DNA of 17,942 nucleotides from contig DJEI01000105.1 in assembly GCA_002431865.1 (NCBI GenBank), positions 1 to 17,942 of the forward strand, read 5' to 3'. The stretch's first letter is position 1. Each line of letters begins with the position of its first letter. Of the stretch, positions 7,689 through 15,600 are shown in pieces. The notes under the pieces are model-generated. The model had not been told where the DNA came from. It was given only the letters and a program-made list of their open reading frames with translations, and ran no database searches. The translations under genes were made by a program, and so were the position numbers. The stretch is from Lachnospiraceae bacterium UBA5902. Its GTDB lineage: Bacteria > Bacillota > Clostridia > Lachnospirales > Lachnospiraceae.

Positions 7689-8600
7689 GTGGATCAAGTA
7701 CAGGAAAGTTATGACGAATTTAATTTGAATTTCAGAATTGAAGATACCGTGATCGTAAATCAGACAGAGATGGATGGCTTTAATGCATTCTTCCTTGGAA
7801 ACCAGTCCACCTGTCAGCAGAGCGTCGTGGAGGGCGTGCGTGTCTTGTCTTACAAGATTCCGGCAACTCTGCCACTCGGTCAGTTCCTGAAGAAGCAGTT
7901 GTACAAAGGCGAGTTCCTTTCGATTCTGTCCAATATACTGAATCAATTGTTGTACTTTGAAGATCACAACATGCCGATCAAGAAGGTGCTTCTGAACACG
8001 AAGTATATGTATATTGAACTGTCGAATCTGCATGTACAGTTGATCTACATGCCGATCGAGAAGGAATTTGCAGACTGCAATGTCTGTGAGTTTGTACAGA
8101 ATTTCATCAGCAAGATCCGGTTTGCGGATATGCAGTGTGTCAACTGTGTTGACCAGATCCTGCATTATCTGGACAGCCGGTTGATGTTCTCATTGCGTGA
8201 GTTTTATACGTTTATTATCGAACTGCAGAAGGAAGAGATCCTGAAGGACGATATCGACCTCGGCGAGGGCGAGACAACTGTCTTACAGCAGATGAGCTAC
8301 AACAACATCACTCCATATCTCGTTCGATCCAGAACGAACGCGCTGATTCCAATCGAGAAGACCGAGTTCCTGGTTGGAAAGTCTTCGGAATGTGATTACC
8401 AGATTCCAGATAACCGGAAGGTAAGCCGGAAACATTGCAGCTTCCGTATCAGCAACGGAGAATGCTATATCCGCGATGAAAATTCAACAAACCATACCTA
8501 TGTAAACGGAAAGATGATACAGCCGGGATTTGATGTCATGCTCAAAAATGATGACTATATCCGTATGGGCGATGAAGAGTTCAAATACTGGGTACGATAA
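7689..8600 (+). CDS. FHA-domain protein with an N-terminal domain of unknown function
   Basis: The protein has 303 residues and starts with GTG. AGGGGG at 7676-7681 is seven bases upstream, and the hydrogenase stop is 21 bases away, so the two genes are very likely one operon. Residues from about 210 form a forkhead-associated domain, the phosphothreonine-binding fold. It shows GKS at 230-232, SRKHC at 246-250 and VNG at 272-274, so the binding residues are intact. Residues 1 to about 175 look like the domain found before FHA in other Firmicutes proteins (I believe DUF6382), with a Cys pair in CVNC. There is no signal peptide or membrane segment, so it should be cytoplasmic. The FHA part points to a partner phosphorylated by a Ser/Thr kinase. 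Whether that partner is the hydrogenase is only a guess from position. Confidence 0.88.
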   Translation: MDQVQESYDEFNLNFRIEDTVIVNQTEMDGFNAFFLGNQSTCQQSVVEGVRVLSYKIPATLPLGQFLKKQLYKGEFLSILSNILNQLLYFEDHNMPIKKVLLNTKYMYIELSNLHVQLIYMPIEKEFADCNVCEFVQNFISKIRFADMQCVNCVDQILHYLDSRLMFSLREFYTFIIELQKEEILKDDIDLGEGETTVLQQMSYNNITPYLVRSRTNALIPIEKTEFLVGKSSECDYQIPDNRKVSRKHCSFRISNGECYIRDENSTNHTYVNGKMIQPGFDVMLKNDDYIRMGDEEFKYWVR

Positions 8601-8621
8601 TCCAATACTTTTTTCATTATT

Positions 8622-8660
8622 AGGGCTTCATGATGTGTGAACGTCATGGAGCCCTTTCTT
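8622..8660 (+). terminator. Terminator of the hydrogenase-FHA operon
   Basis: The arms at 8622-8633 (AGGGCTTCATGA) and 8644-8655 (TCATGGAGCCCT) pair over 12 bp with one G-U pair and a ten-base loop. The T-rich run TTTCTT follows. It lies 22 bases after the FHA stop codon. Confidence 0.8.
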
Positions 8661-8694
8661 CGCAATGGGTAAATGTTTATTTACCCATTGCGAA
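8659..8694. repeat. Perfect 16-bp inverted repeat (36-base palindrome)
   Basis: The left arm TTCGCAATGGGTAAAT at 8659-8674 and the right arm ATTTACCCATTGCGAA at 8679-8694 are perfect complements around the four-base loop GTTT. No T run follows on either strand, so it is not a standard terminator. Its right arm contains the -35 box of the downstream promoter, which suggests a protein-binding operator. A miniature mobile element or a processed RNA hairpin are alternatives. Confidence 0.85.
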
Positions 8695-8716
8695 ACCAAA
8701 GAAATAACTATATAAT
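8688..8716 (+). promoter_or_regulatory. Promoter of the LRR-ChW surface protein gene
   Basis: TTGCGA at 8688-8693 and a perfect TATAAT at 8711-8716 are exactly 17 bases apart. Transcription would start near 8723 and give a leader of about 350 bases before the ATG at 9076. The -35 box is part of the palindrome at 8659-8694. Confidence 0.6.
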
Positions 8717-8755
8717 AAATTTCGTATGTTGATTCTTAAGGTGGGGGTGCAGAAG

Positions 8756-9057
8756 ATGCAGCGTGAATATAACGTTCTTAAATTCATAAAAGCAGATGTA
8801 TGCACAACCGTTCACCCGATCAGAACGAATGTTCTTCGGGGGGGGGGTACTGCTTAGACGATAATTTACTGCAGAATGCAGTTTCTTTGCAGTCGCTGAG
8901 AAATCAAGATACAGCATCATTATTTCCATTTCAAAATATCAGCAAACGGAAAAAACTTCATAGAGACATAGTACGAGATCAGGCAGAACAGGGATGCAGG
9001 AGCGGTCGCTGTGTGCGTGGTGTTTTTTGCGTGCAATTTTTTGGGTGGAAGGGATAA
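8756..9057 (+). pseudogene. Possible small ORF split at the G10 tract
   Basis: An ATG at 8756 with AAGGTGGGGG a few bases upstream opens a frame that ends at TAG 8855-8857, directly after the G run. The frame that continues past the run, through YCLDDN and on, stays open to TAA at 9055-9057, 18 bases before the LRR gene. With eight or eleven G in place of ten, the two would join into one protein of about 100 residues ending FFGWKG. I do not recognise the product. Its composition is not clearly protein-like, so it may be chance. The alternatives are a phase-variable leader ORF, a decayed gene or a sequencing error in the homopolymer. Confidence 0.22.
8838..8847 (+). repeat. Homopolymeric run of ten G
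   Basis: Ten consecutive G lie in the leader of the LRR-ChW gene, in a region otherwise of moderate to low G+C. Runs of this length slip during replication and are a typical basis of phase variation. They are also a common site of sequencing error. Confidence 0.9.
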
Positions 9058-9075
9058 AAGAAAAGGAGGAAAAAG

Positions 9076-11595
9076 ATGCAAAAAAGGAAAAGAAGAGCAT
9101 CGGTATGGGCTGTGTTACTCGCACTTGTGTGTGTGATCTCGACGATGTCGGTGTTCAAAGTAGACGCGAAAGCGGAAGAAGCCGTTATGGAAACGGCAGA
9201 TGGAAGATTCCAATATGTGGAAGATGCGGAAAACGGTGGGTATATGATTTATGATTATTTGCTGAATGAAGATGCCGTGGAGATTCCCGCAAAGATTAAT
9301 GGAAAGCCAGTTACATCGATTGATCAATATTCGTTTTATCAAAAAACAATGACGAGTGTCACGATTCCGGATACTGTTAAGAAAATTGGAAGAAGTGCGT
9401 TTTACGAATGCAAAAATTTGAAAAGCGTACACATTCCAGATGGAGTTACAGAGTTAGCTCCATATGTGTTTGGAGAATGTCGGTCATTGACATCGTTCAA
9501 TATTCCGAAGGGAATCACAGAGATTCCGGCATATGCATTTGCAGGAACAAAGATTACATCAATTGATATTCCGTCTAATATCACAAAGATTGGAGAAAGT
9601 GCGTTTGAATTTTGCTTTAAGGCAACTTCATTAACCATTCCAGATTCCGTGACAGAGATTGATACAAAGGCATTTCGGGGATGCACGGGTGTGAAGTCAT
9701 TTGAACTGCCAAAAAATGTGACGAAGATTAGCGGAAATCCATTTATGTATAGTGTGAAAACACTTACAGTTTCGCCTGAAAACCCTGTATATGACAGCCG
9801 CGGTAATTGTAATGCCATAATAGAGACAGCGACGAATAAACTGGTAGCTGGAATCACTACAACGAAAATTCCTAATACAGTAAAAACGATTGGAAGCTAT
9901 GCGTTTGAAGATTCAGATATGCAGGCATTAGAAATCCCTTCTGGCGTGACAACCATCGAAGAGGCCGCATTTGAATCATGTGATATTTTGTATGATCTGA
10001 CAATTCCGGCGACTGTGACAAGTATCGGCGCGGACTTATGTTGTGAACTGAACTGGAATGCAGAAACAGAAGAGTATGAAAAAGTAATAAACGAGAAATT
10101 AACCATTCACTGTGTGAAAAACAGTGTTGCACATCAATACGCACAGAAATACGGTTATAATGTCCAATTGACTAGTGATGCTGAAATTATTTATGCGAGT
10201 GATATAAAGGTAACTGCTGACGTAGATGTGAGCAAGTTGAAGGTTGGAGATACTTTTAAAGTAACGGGTACAGTACTTCCGGAAAATGCAACAAATAAAG
10301 ATGTTAACTATGTCAGTGCGAATGGAAATATTGTCAAGATAGATTCAAAAACAGGAGAAGCAAAGGCGGTTGCCGCGGGAGAGACTTTTATTGTGGCTGG
10401 TTCTAATGATGGAAAGGCTACACACCGTCTGTATGTAACAGTTACCAGTGATACTCCGAATCCGACACCACAACCAGATCCATATCCGGATACAGATCCG
10501 TACCCGGTGCCAGATATCACAACCCGTTATACAACGCATGTACAGACCTACGGCTGGCAGGGTGATGAGAACAACACAAGCAAGTGGTTCACAGATGGCA
10601 GAATGGCTGGTACTTCCGGAAAGGCAAAGCGTCTGGAGGGTATCAAGATTTCTGTCAGCGGAAATGTAAACCTTGGCATTCAGTACACAACCCATTGCCA
10701 GAGCTACGGCTGGTTACCTTGGTCAGCCAATGGTGAGATGAACGGAACCGAAGGTGAGGCAAAGAGACTCGAGGCAATCAAGATCCAGCTCACAGGCGCA
10801 GATAAGGATAAGTATGATGTTTATTACAGAGTGCATGCACAGTCTTATGGCTGGCTTGGCTGGGCGAAGAATGGTGCGCCATCCGGAACTGCCGGTTATG
10901 CAAAGAGACTGGAAGGTATCCAGATCGTTGTCGTAAAGAAGGGTACATCCGCACCGGGATTAAATTATGCAGGTGTGAATGCGGCATCCGGTGTACATCA
11001 GGCAAAGAGTTATATCGCAAAGGCCGGTTCTTCACCGGTAGTTGGAAATCAGGCAACATCTAATACAAACCCAAGTGTGGCAGGTGAGAGAAATGTTAAT
11101 ATCGCGTATCGTACACATGTACAGACATACGGTTGGCAGGGATGGAAGTACAACGGACAGATGAGCGGTACTTCCGGACAGGCAAAGAGACTCGAAGGTA
11201 TCAACATCAAGCTCACAAACAAGCCATACAATGGAAGCATTGTTTACACAACGCATGTGCAGACATACGGCTGGCAGGGAAATGAGAACAACCCGAACAC
11301 ATGGAAGCGTGATGGCGCTATGTCTGGTACAAGCGGAGAGGCAAAACGTCTCGAAGCAATCCGTATCGCACTGACTGGTGAGATGGCAGCGCATTACGAT
11401 GTATACTACCGTGTACACGCACAGTCTTACGGCTGGCTTGGCTGGGCAAAGAACGGCGAAGCAGCAGGAACCGCAGGACTTGCGAAGAGACTGGAAGGAA
11501 TCCAGATCGTGCTTGTACCAAAGGGTGGTAATGCACCAGCGAGAAGCTATCAGGGTATCACCAGTGTGAAAACACAGGCATATATCAAGAAATAA
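9076..11595 (+). CDS. Secreted BspA-like leucine-rich repeat protein with Ig-like domain and six ChW repeats
   Basis: The protein has 839 residues. AGGAGG at 9064-9069 lies six bases before ATG. Residues 1 to about 33 are a signal peptide, with basic KRKRR, a hydrophobic core and cleavage near VDAKAEE. About ten LRR_5-type repeats of the pattern IPxxVxxIgxxAFxxC fill roughly 55-335. A Big_2-like Ig domain with LKVGDTFKVTGTVLPENATN covers about 372-456, and a Pro/Asp-rich linker about 457-480. Six ChW repeats with cores such as QTYGWQGW or QSYGWLGW and AKRLEGI come in two groups of three, about 482-627 and 676-822, joined by a linker. There is no LPXTG, SLH or membrane anchor. The ChW part is therefore the likely means of staying at the cell surface, and the LRR part the ligand or host contact face. 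That role is inference from the families. The LRR half looks richer in A+T than the ChW half. Confidence 0.9.
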   Translation: MQKRKRRASVWAVLLALVCVISTMSVFKVDAKAEEAVMETADGRFQYVEDAENGGYMIYDYLLNEDAVEIPAKINGKPVTSIDQYSFYQKTMTSVTIPDTVKKIGRSAFYECKNLKSVHIPDGVTELAPYVFGECRSLTSFNIPKGITEIPAYAFAGTKITSIDIPSNITKIGESAFEFCFKATSLTIPDSVTEIDTKAFRGCTGVKSFELPKNVTKISGNPFMYSVKTLTVSPENPVYDSRGNCNAIIETATNKLVAGITTTKIPNTVKTIGSYAFEDSDMQALEIPSGVTTIEEAAFESCDILYDLTIPATVTSIGADLCCELNWNAETEEYEKVINEKLTIHCVKNSVAHQYAQKYGYNVQLTSDAEIIYASDIKVTADVDVSKLKVGDTFKVTGTVLPENATNKDVNYVSANGNIVKIDSKTGEAKAVAAGETFIVAGSNDGKATHRLYVTVTSDTPNPTPQPDPYPDTDPYPVPDITTRYTTHVQTYGWQGDENNTSKWFTDGRMAGTSGKAKRLEGIKISVSGNVNLGIQYTTHCQSYGWLPWSANGEMNGTEGEAKRLEAIKIQLTGADKDKYDVYYRVHAQSYGWLGWAKNGAPSGTAGYAKRLEGIQIVVVKKGTSAPGLNYAGVNAASGVHQAKSYIAKAGSSPVVGNQATSNTNPSVAGERNVNIAYRTHVQTYGWQGWKYNGQMSGTSGQAKRLEGINIKLTNKPYNGSIVYTTHVQTYGWQGNENNPNTWKRDGAMSGTSGEAKRLEAIRIALTGEMAAHYDVYYRVHAQSYGWLGWAKNGEAAGTAGLAKRLEGIQIVLVPKGGNAPARSYQGITSVKTQAYIKK
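10525..11192 (+). repeat. ChW cassette, copy A of a long direct repeat
   Basis: This segment of the LRR gene codes for ChW repeats 1-3, the linker and most of repeat 4. It aligns without gaps to 17275-17942 at an offset of 6750 bases. I counted eight differences in the 180 bases 10681-10860, and 10752-10805 contains an identical run of about 53 bases. The true repeat may extend further, since copy B is cut by the window edge. Confidence 0.88.
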
Positions 11596-11613
11596 ATAGA
11601 AACACAGAAAATG

Positions 11614-11649
11614 GGTTCCATGAAAGATCTTTCATGGAACCTGTTTTTT
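11614..11649. terminator. Shared terminator between the LRR-ChW gene and sigG
   Basis: A 28-base perfect palindrome at 11614-11641 has arms starting GGTTCCATGAAA, and a T-rich tail (TGTTTTTTA) follows on the + strand. It should end the LRR transcript strongly. On the - strand the tail is the weaker CATTTTC, which may still stop sigG transcripts. The T run overlaps the sigG stop codon. Confidence 0.88.
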
Positions 11650-12433
11650 ATTCATTCGACAGATAATGCCGCATGGATTTTAAAGCATTTTTTTCTAAAC
11701 GGCTGACCTGTGCCTGTGAGATTGCAATCTCGTCGGCAACCTCTGTCTGTGTTTTTCCTTCGAAAAAACGCAGGCGGATGATATTTAATTCCCGCTCGTC
11801 GAGCCGTTGCATCGCTTCCTGCAATGCAAGCGATTGTACCCAGTTTTCTTCTTTGTTCTTTTTGTCTTTGACCTGATCCATCAGATATAAGACATCCTGT
11901 CCCTCCTGATATACCGGCTCAAACAGAGACATCGGTGTGGCGATCGCATCTAAGGCGGTCACAATATCTTCTTTTGGAAGCTCTAATTCTTTGGCAATCT
12001 CATCGACCGTTGGTTCGCGGTCGTTTTTCTTCGTCAGGATATCCCGCGTGTAGATCGCTTTGTAGGCGATGTCCCGGAGCGAGCGTGAGACGCGGATCGT
12101 GTTGTTGTCCCGCATGTAGCGGCGACACTCGCCGATTATCATAGGTACAGCGTAGGTACTGAATTTGACATCCAGTGTCTGATCGAAATTATCCAGTGCT
12201 TTGATCAGCCCGATGCAGCCGACTTGAAAAAGGTCATCGGAGCTTTCGATGTTGTTGCCGGAGAAACGTTGGATCACACTCAGAACAAGTCGGAGGTTTC
12301 CACGGATAAATTCTTCTCTGGCACTTTTATCCCCTGCGTTCATGCGGGCGAAGAGTGCCCGCTTTTCATCCTCAGAAAGCAGTGGGAGCTTGCTTGTGTT
12401 GACTCCACAGATTACTACTTTATTTCCAGCCAT
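11648..12433 (-). CDS. sigG: RNA polymerase sporulation sigma factor sigma-G
   Basis: Sigma-G directs late gene expression in the forespore during sporulation. The 261-residue protein starts with NKVVICGVNTSKLPLLS, which closely follows the N terminus of Bacillus SigG (NKVEICGVDTSKLPVL). That segment separates it from SigF. Region 2 has GNLRLVLSVIQRF, DDLFQVGCIGLIKALDNFD and KFSTYAVPMIIGE. RDNNTIRVSRSLRDIAYKA follows, and region 4 ends with GKTQTEVADEIAISQAQVSR, the -35-reading helix-turn-helix. The ribosome site GGAG is on the - strand just before 12441. It stands alone here, without spoIIGA and sigE, which accompany it in Bacillus. It is convergent to the LRR gene and divergent from the large surface gene. 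Confidence 0.96.
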   Translation of the reverse strand: MAGNKVVICGVNTSKLPLLSEDEKRALFARMNAGDKSAREEFIRGNLRLVLSVIQRFSGNNIESSDDLFQVGCIGLIKALDNFDQTLDVKFSTYAVPMIIGECRRYMRDNNTIRVSRSLRDIAYKAIYTRDILTKKNDREPTVDEIAKELELPKEDIVTALDAIATPMSLFEPVYQEGQDVLYLMDQVKDKKNKEENWVQSLALQEAMQRLDERELNIIRLRFFEGKTQTEVADEIAISQAQVSRLEKNALKSMRHYLSNE

Positions 12434-12472
12434 AATTTCGTATCTCCTGTAATCCTTTTGTTCACTACTAGA

Positions 12473-12502
12473 AAGGATTTACAAATCTGTGGAAAGCTAT
12501 AC
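12473..12502 (-). promoter_or_regulatory. Sigma-F/sigma-G-like promoter of sigG
   Basis: Read on the - strand, GTATA at 12502-12498 is followed after 15 bases by GTAAATCCTT at 12482-12473. The Bacillus sigma-F pattern is GYWTA with GGHRAWAHTW: the first box fits fully and the second at eight of ten positions. This agrees with the known control of sigG by sigma-F in Bacillus. An inverted repeat, AATCCTTT at 12451-12458 and AAAGGATT at 12472-12479, overlaps the -10 element. Confidence 0.5.
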
Positions 12503-12553
12503 AATTTTTGGTTTCCAGTTTCTGGCTATATGGCAAAGAATCTGTAAAAAATA

Positions 12554-12585
12554 CCAATTTTGCATAAATCCTTGCCAATTTTGCA
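12554..12585. repeat. Two direct repeats CCAATTTTGCA, 21 bases apart
   Basis: Identical 11-base copies lie at 12554-12564 and 12575-12585 in the divergent region between sigG and the large surface gene. The 21-base phase equals two DNA turns, as expected for a regulator binding side by side on one DNA face. They lie about 30-60 bases upstream of the proposed -10 box of the surface gene. The regulator is unknown. Confidence 0.5.
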
Positions 12586-12611
12586 CAAGCGTAAAATATG
12601 TCATTTTTATG

Positions 12612-12620
12612 TGCTATGAT
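12612..12620 (+). promoter_or_regulatory. Extended -10 promoter of the large surface protein gene
   Basis: TGCTATGAT at 12612-12620 fits the extended -10 form TGnTATAAT with one mismatch. At 17 bases there is only a weak -35 (TAAAAT), which is common for extended -10 promoters and for activator-dependent ones. Transcription would start near 12627 and leave a leader of about 50 bases. Confidence 0.45.
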
Positions 12621-12675
12621 AGGAACAATGGGTAATACCAGAAACAAAAATAAAAAGCTGAGAGGAGAGAAGCGT

Positions 12676-15600
12676 ATGCAAAAATGGAAAGTTTGCAAGA
12701 AGTTGATGGCGGTCATACTGACGCTCTGTATGGTGCTGCCGTTGATTTCAAACCAGTACCTGGTTGTACGGGCGGAAGAGTTGAGTCAGATATCATCTCT
12801 GAAGAGTTCTTGTCGGGAAATTGATATGACGCAACAGAAAAAAGTAACGTTGGAGGAACAGCAATATTCAGATACACAGTATCAATATGCTATATCTGGA
12901 TGGTATGAATCAACACCAAGACATGGAACAGACAATGGAGTATTATACAAAATTAAGCTGGCTGCAGGTCAGGCTGTTCAAATAAAGAAAAATGATAACT
13001 ATATATATGGAAATGGTTGTTATTGGTATGGTGAGGAAACTATAGATCAATATACTGATAGTGGCATGGCTACATATCAGAACAACGGAAGCGAAAGTGT
13101 AAGTGTTTATTGTTGGGTTGTAAAAGATCAGGATAGTAATTCAACATTTTCACTTACAATAGAAAGTGGACAAAAGGTTACTGATTTAAGTGACAAAGCG
13201 TTCGATATAAAAGAAACATTAGAGTTAAAAAAATCTGCTGGTAATTATGTTGAAAATCTTATTTCAGGTTCTTCTATGCTAAATGGCTGGTTATATAAAA
13301 CATCTAACGAAGAAAAAGTATATAGTATCAATAATCTGGATAAGACGCAGATTATATCAGTGGATTTATTTGATGAATTCGGTTCTGAGCAGCAGTCGGT
13401 ACATTTGATGGCAGAAGACTATACAGATGGATATGATACAACTGGAGATGAGACATCAAATCAGTTAACGATTTCCGAAAATATAAGCTATGTATTTGTG
13501 GTTGATAATGGCGGAATAGACAATTTGATTTTGAAGATTGGTGAAGCTAAAAAACTGTCTGAAATACAAAATATAGATAGTTTAACCGAAGATACTACGA
13601 AGGAATATGCAGAAGACGATAAAGTAGTAACGCTGGCAAATGAAAAATGCTATTTGTACAAGTTTGAGGTGCCGGCAAATAGTATGATAGGGTTAACAGT
13701 TGAGGTCGATGGTAATAATTATACTTCAGATTTATTCTTTATTTATGGTGAAGATGGGACAATAGAAGGAAGTAAGACGGATACTGGTGCAATAATAAAT
13801 AATGTGTCAGATACAAGTAAAACATATTATGTTGGAGTCAAAAAATCAGTCACGACATATGGAAACAAATTCAAATTGAGCTATGAAAGTGTAAATCAGT
13901 TAAAGGATTGTACACCAGTTGAATTAAATGAGGAACAGCCAGAGTTCACAGTTTCGGAATCGGATGAACGCATTAAAACAGTTGCGAAAATGGATCAGAA
14001 CGGATCTTGGCAAATCGCAAGTGGAATTTTGCTGAAAGTTATCATTCCGAAGAAAAGCACGGTAAGTTTGAATAATAATAGTTTTATGTATTATACAGAT
14101 CTGTCTCAGTCAGCATATCCTTATTATGATGATTATAATTTTAGCAAATTAAATGATACAGATGAAGAAGAAGCTATTTATATTTTTGCTTCTGTTGGGG
14201 AAACGTGGAAAATGACTGTGACACATGATTCAGATTCAAAGGTCCCAGATCTGGCGGAGTTAAGTCCACTTTCAATTAGTGAGGGAACAACCACTATTGA
14301 TCAAAATCAGGCAAAATTAACGAATGTAAAGGTAAAAAATTATACTGATGAAGATGGAAATCTAATTACATCTATTATGCAGGAAGGAATATTGTATAAA
14401 TATGACATTCCAGCTCATATGAATGCAACAATTAATATGGGTATTGCAGAATTGGATGGTAGTTATGGCTGGATGGATGTATATGAGAATCTGGATGATT
14501 ATCCAATTACTTCAATTTGCGCAAATTATGGAGATACTCCAAAAACGGTATATATATGGGCTGTACCAGATTCAGTAGATGGAGTTGAAAATCCAACTTA
14601 TGAAATTACAATAAAGAATACATCGAATCAGTATACATATACAACGCCATATGATGAAGAAGTTGAAAACTTATCTGAGATACAAGACGTTTACATATAT
14701 TCATGGAATACAGAATTAGGAGATCGATTGGATAGTTTCTTTGGCTCTCATCCAGAATATGTAGATAAGGTGCATTTTGTAAACAAGGAATGTGATGCCA
14801 CAGATTCAAATTATTATGATTTTGTAAATGGGGAATTGAGTAAGAATGATTCTGTGATTGCGGCATTTGATCGAGATACTATAACACAGGAGATGATAAG
14901 TGATAGTAATATTGCACCTGTTAGCACAATCGGTGTTCTGAAAGATGAAAATCTTGCAACATATTATACGAAGAATGCATATGATTATACGGTAAAAGAT
15001 GGGTCATCTGCGGATGGCACATTGAAGATGGTTAGTGATAGTGTTTATCCAGGTTGTTTTATGTATAACAAAGCTGTTGCAATGGATGTTCTTGGAACAG
15101 ATGATCCAGATGAAGTACAGAAATATATCAATGACTGGGATGGATTTTATGCAGTTGCAGAAAAAGCAAAAACAGCGGGATATACAATGACAAGTGGTAG
15201 TGATCAGGTTATCAAAGATAAGCTGAACCGATCAGATATTTATAATGAATTGCTGACAAAAGGCTATGAAACTGGTCATAAAACATGGGATGATGAATGG
15301 TATGCAGACAGGAATTCCGGAAAGATTTTTGGCTTCTTTGCAGACCCTTCTATGTTATGGATGTTAGAAGATTCGCAGTTGGATAAGTATGATATGTGTA
15401 TAGCTCCTTGCGCATATGTCTATGGAGGTGTTTATTATGCATCCAATAATGCATGTAAGGATAATCCGTTAGTTGCGCAGATCTTGTATACGCTTACTTG
15501 CGATGCGGATGCTATGGGAGCTGTATGTAAGTCTGGTAATGGAGATATGGTAAATAATCAGACCGCTGTAAAACAGCAAGCTGCAGATAAAACACCAATT

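Larger units (their letters stand above)
8723..9063 (+). other. Long leader between promoter and LRR-ChW gene
   Basis: This stretch has no recognised gene. It holds small hairpins, for example AGAAC/GTTCT around 8822-8835 and ACTGCA/TGCAGT around 8868-8882, a run of ten G at 8838-8847, and a broken small reading frame. I compared it with the c-di-GMP, SAM, TPP, lysine and T-box patterns I know and saw none. It could be a regulatory leader, an untranslated region or gene debris. Confidence 0.45.

Noticed and set aside
8723..9063. Known riboswitch in the LRR leader
   Set aside because: The GGTGGGGG and hairpins at first recalled a c-di-GMP element, but the conserved core and tetraloop pattern are not there.
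12715..12735. Lipobox in the giant surface protein (LTLC)
   Set aside because: Leu before the Cys does not fit the lipobox, and the hydrophobic core continues past it to a type I-like cleavage near VVRA.
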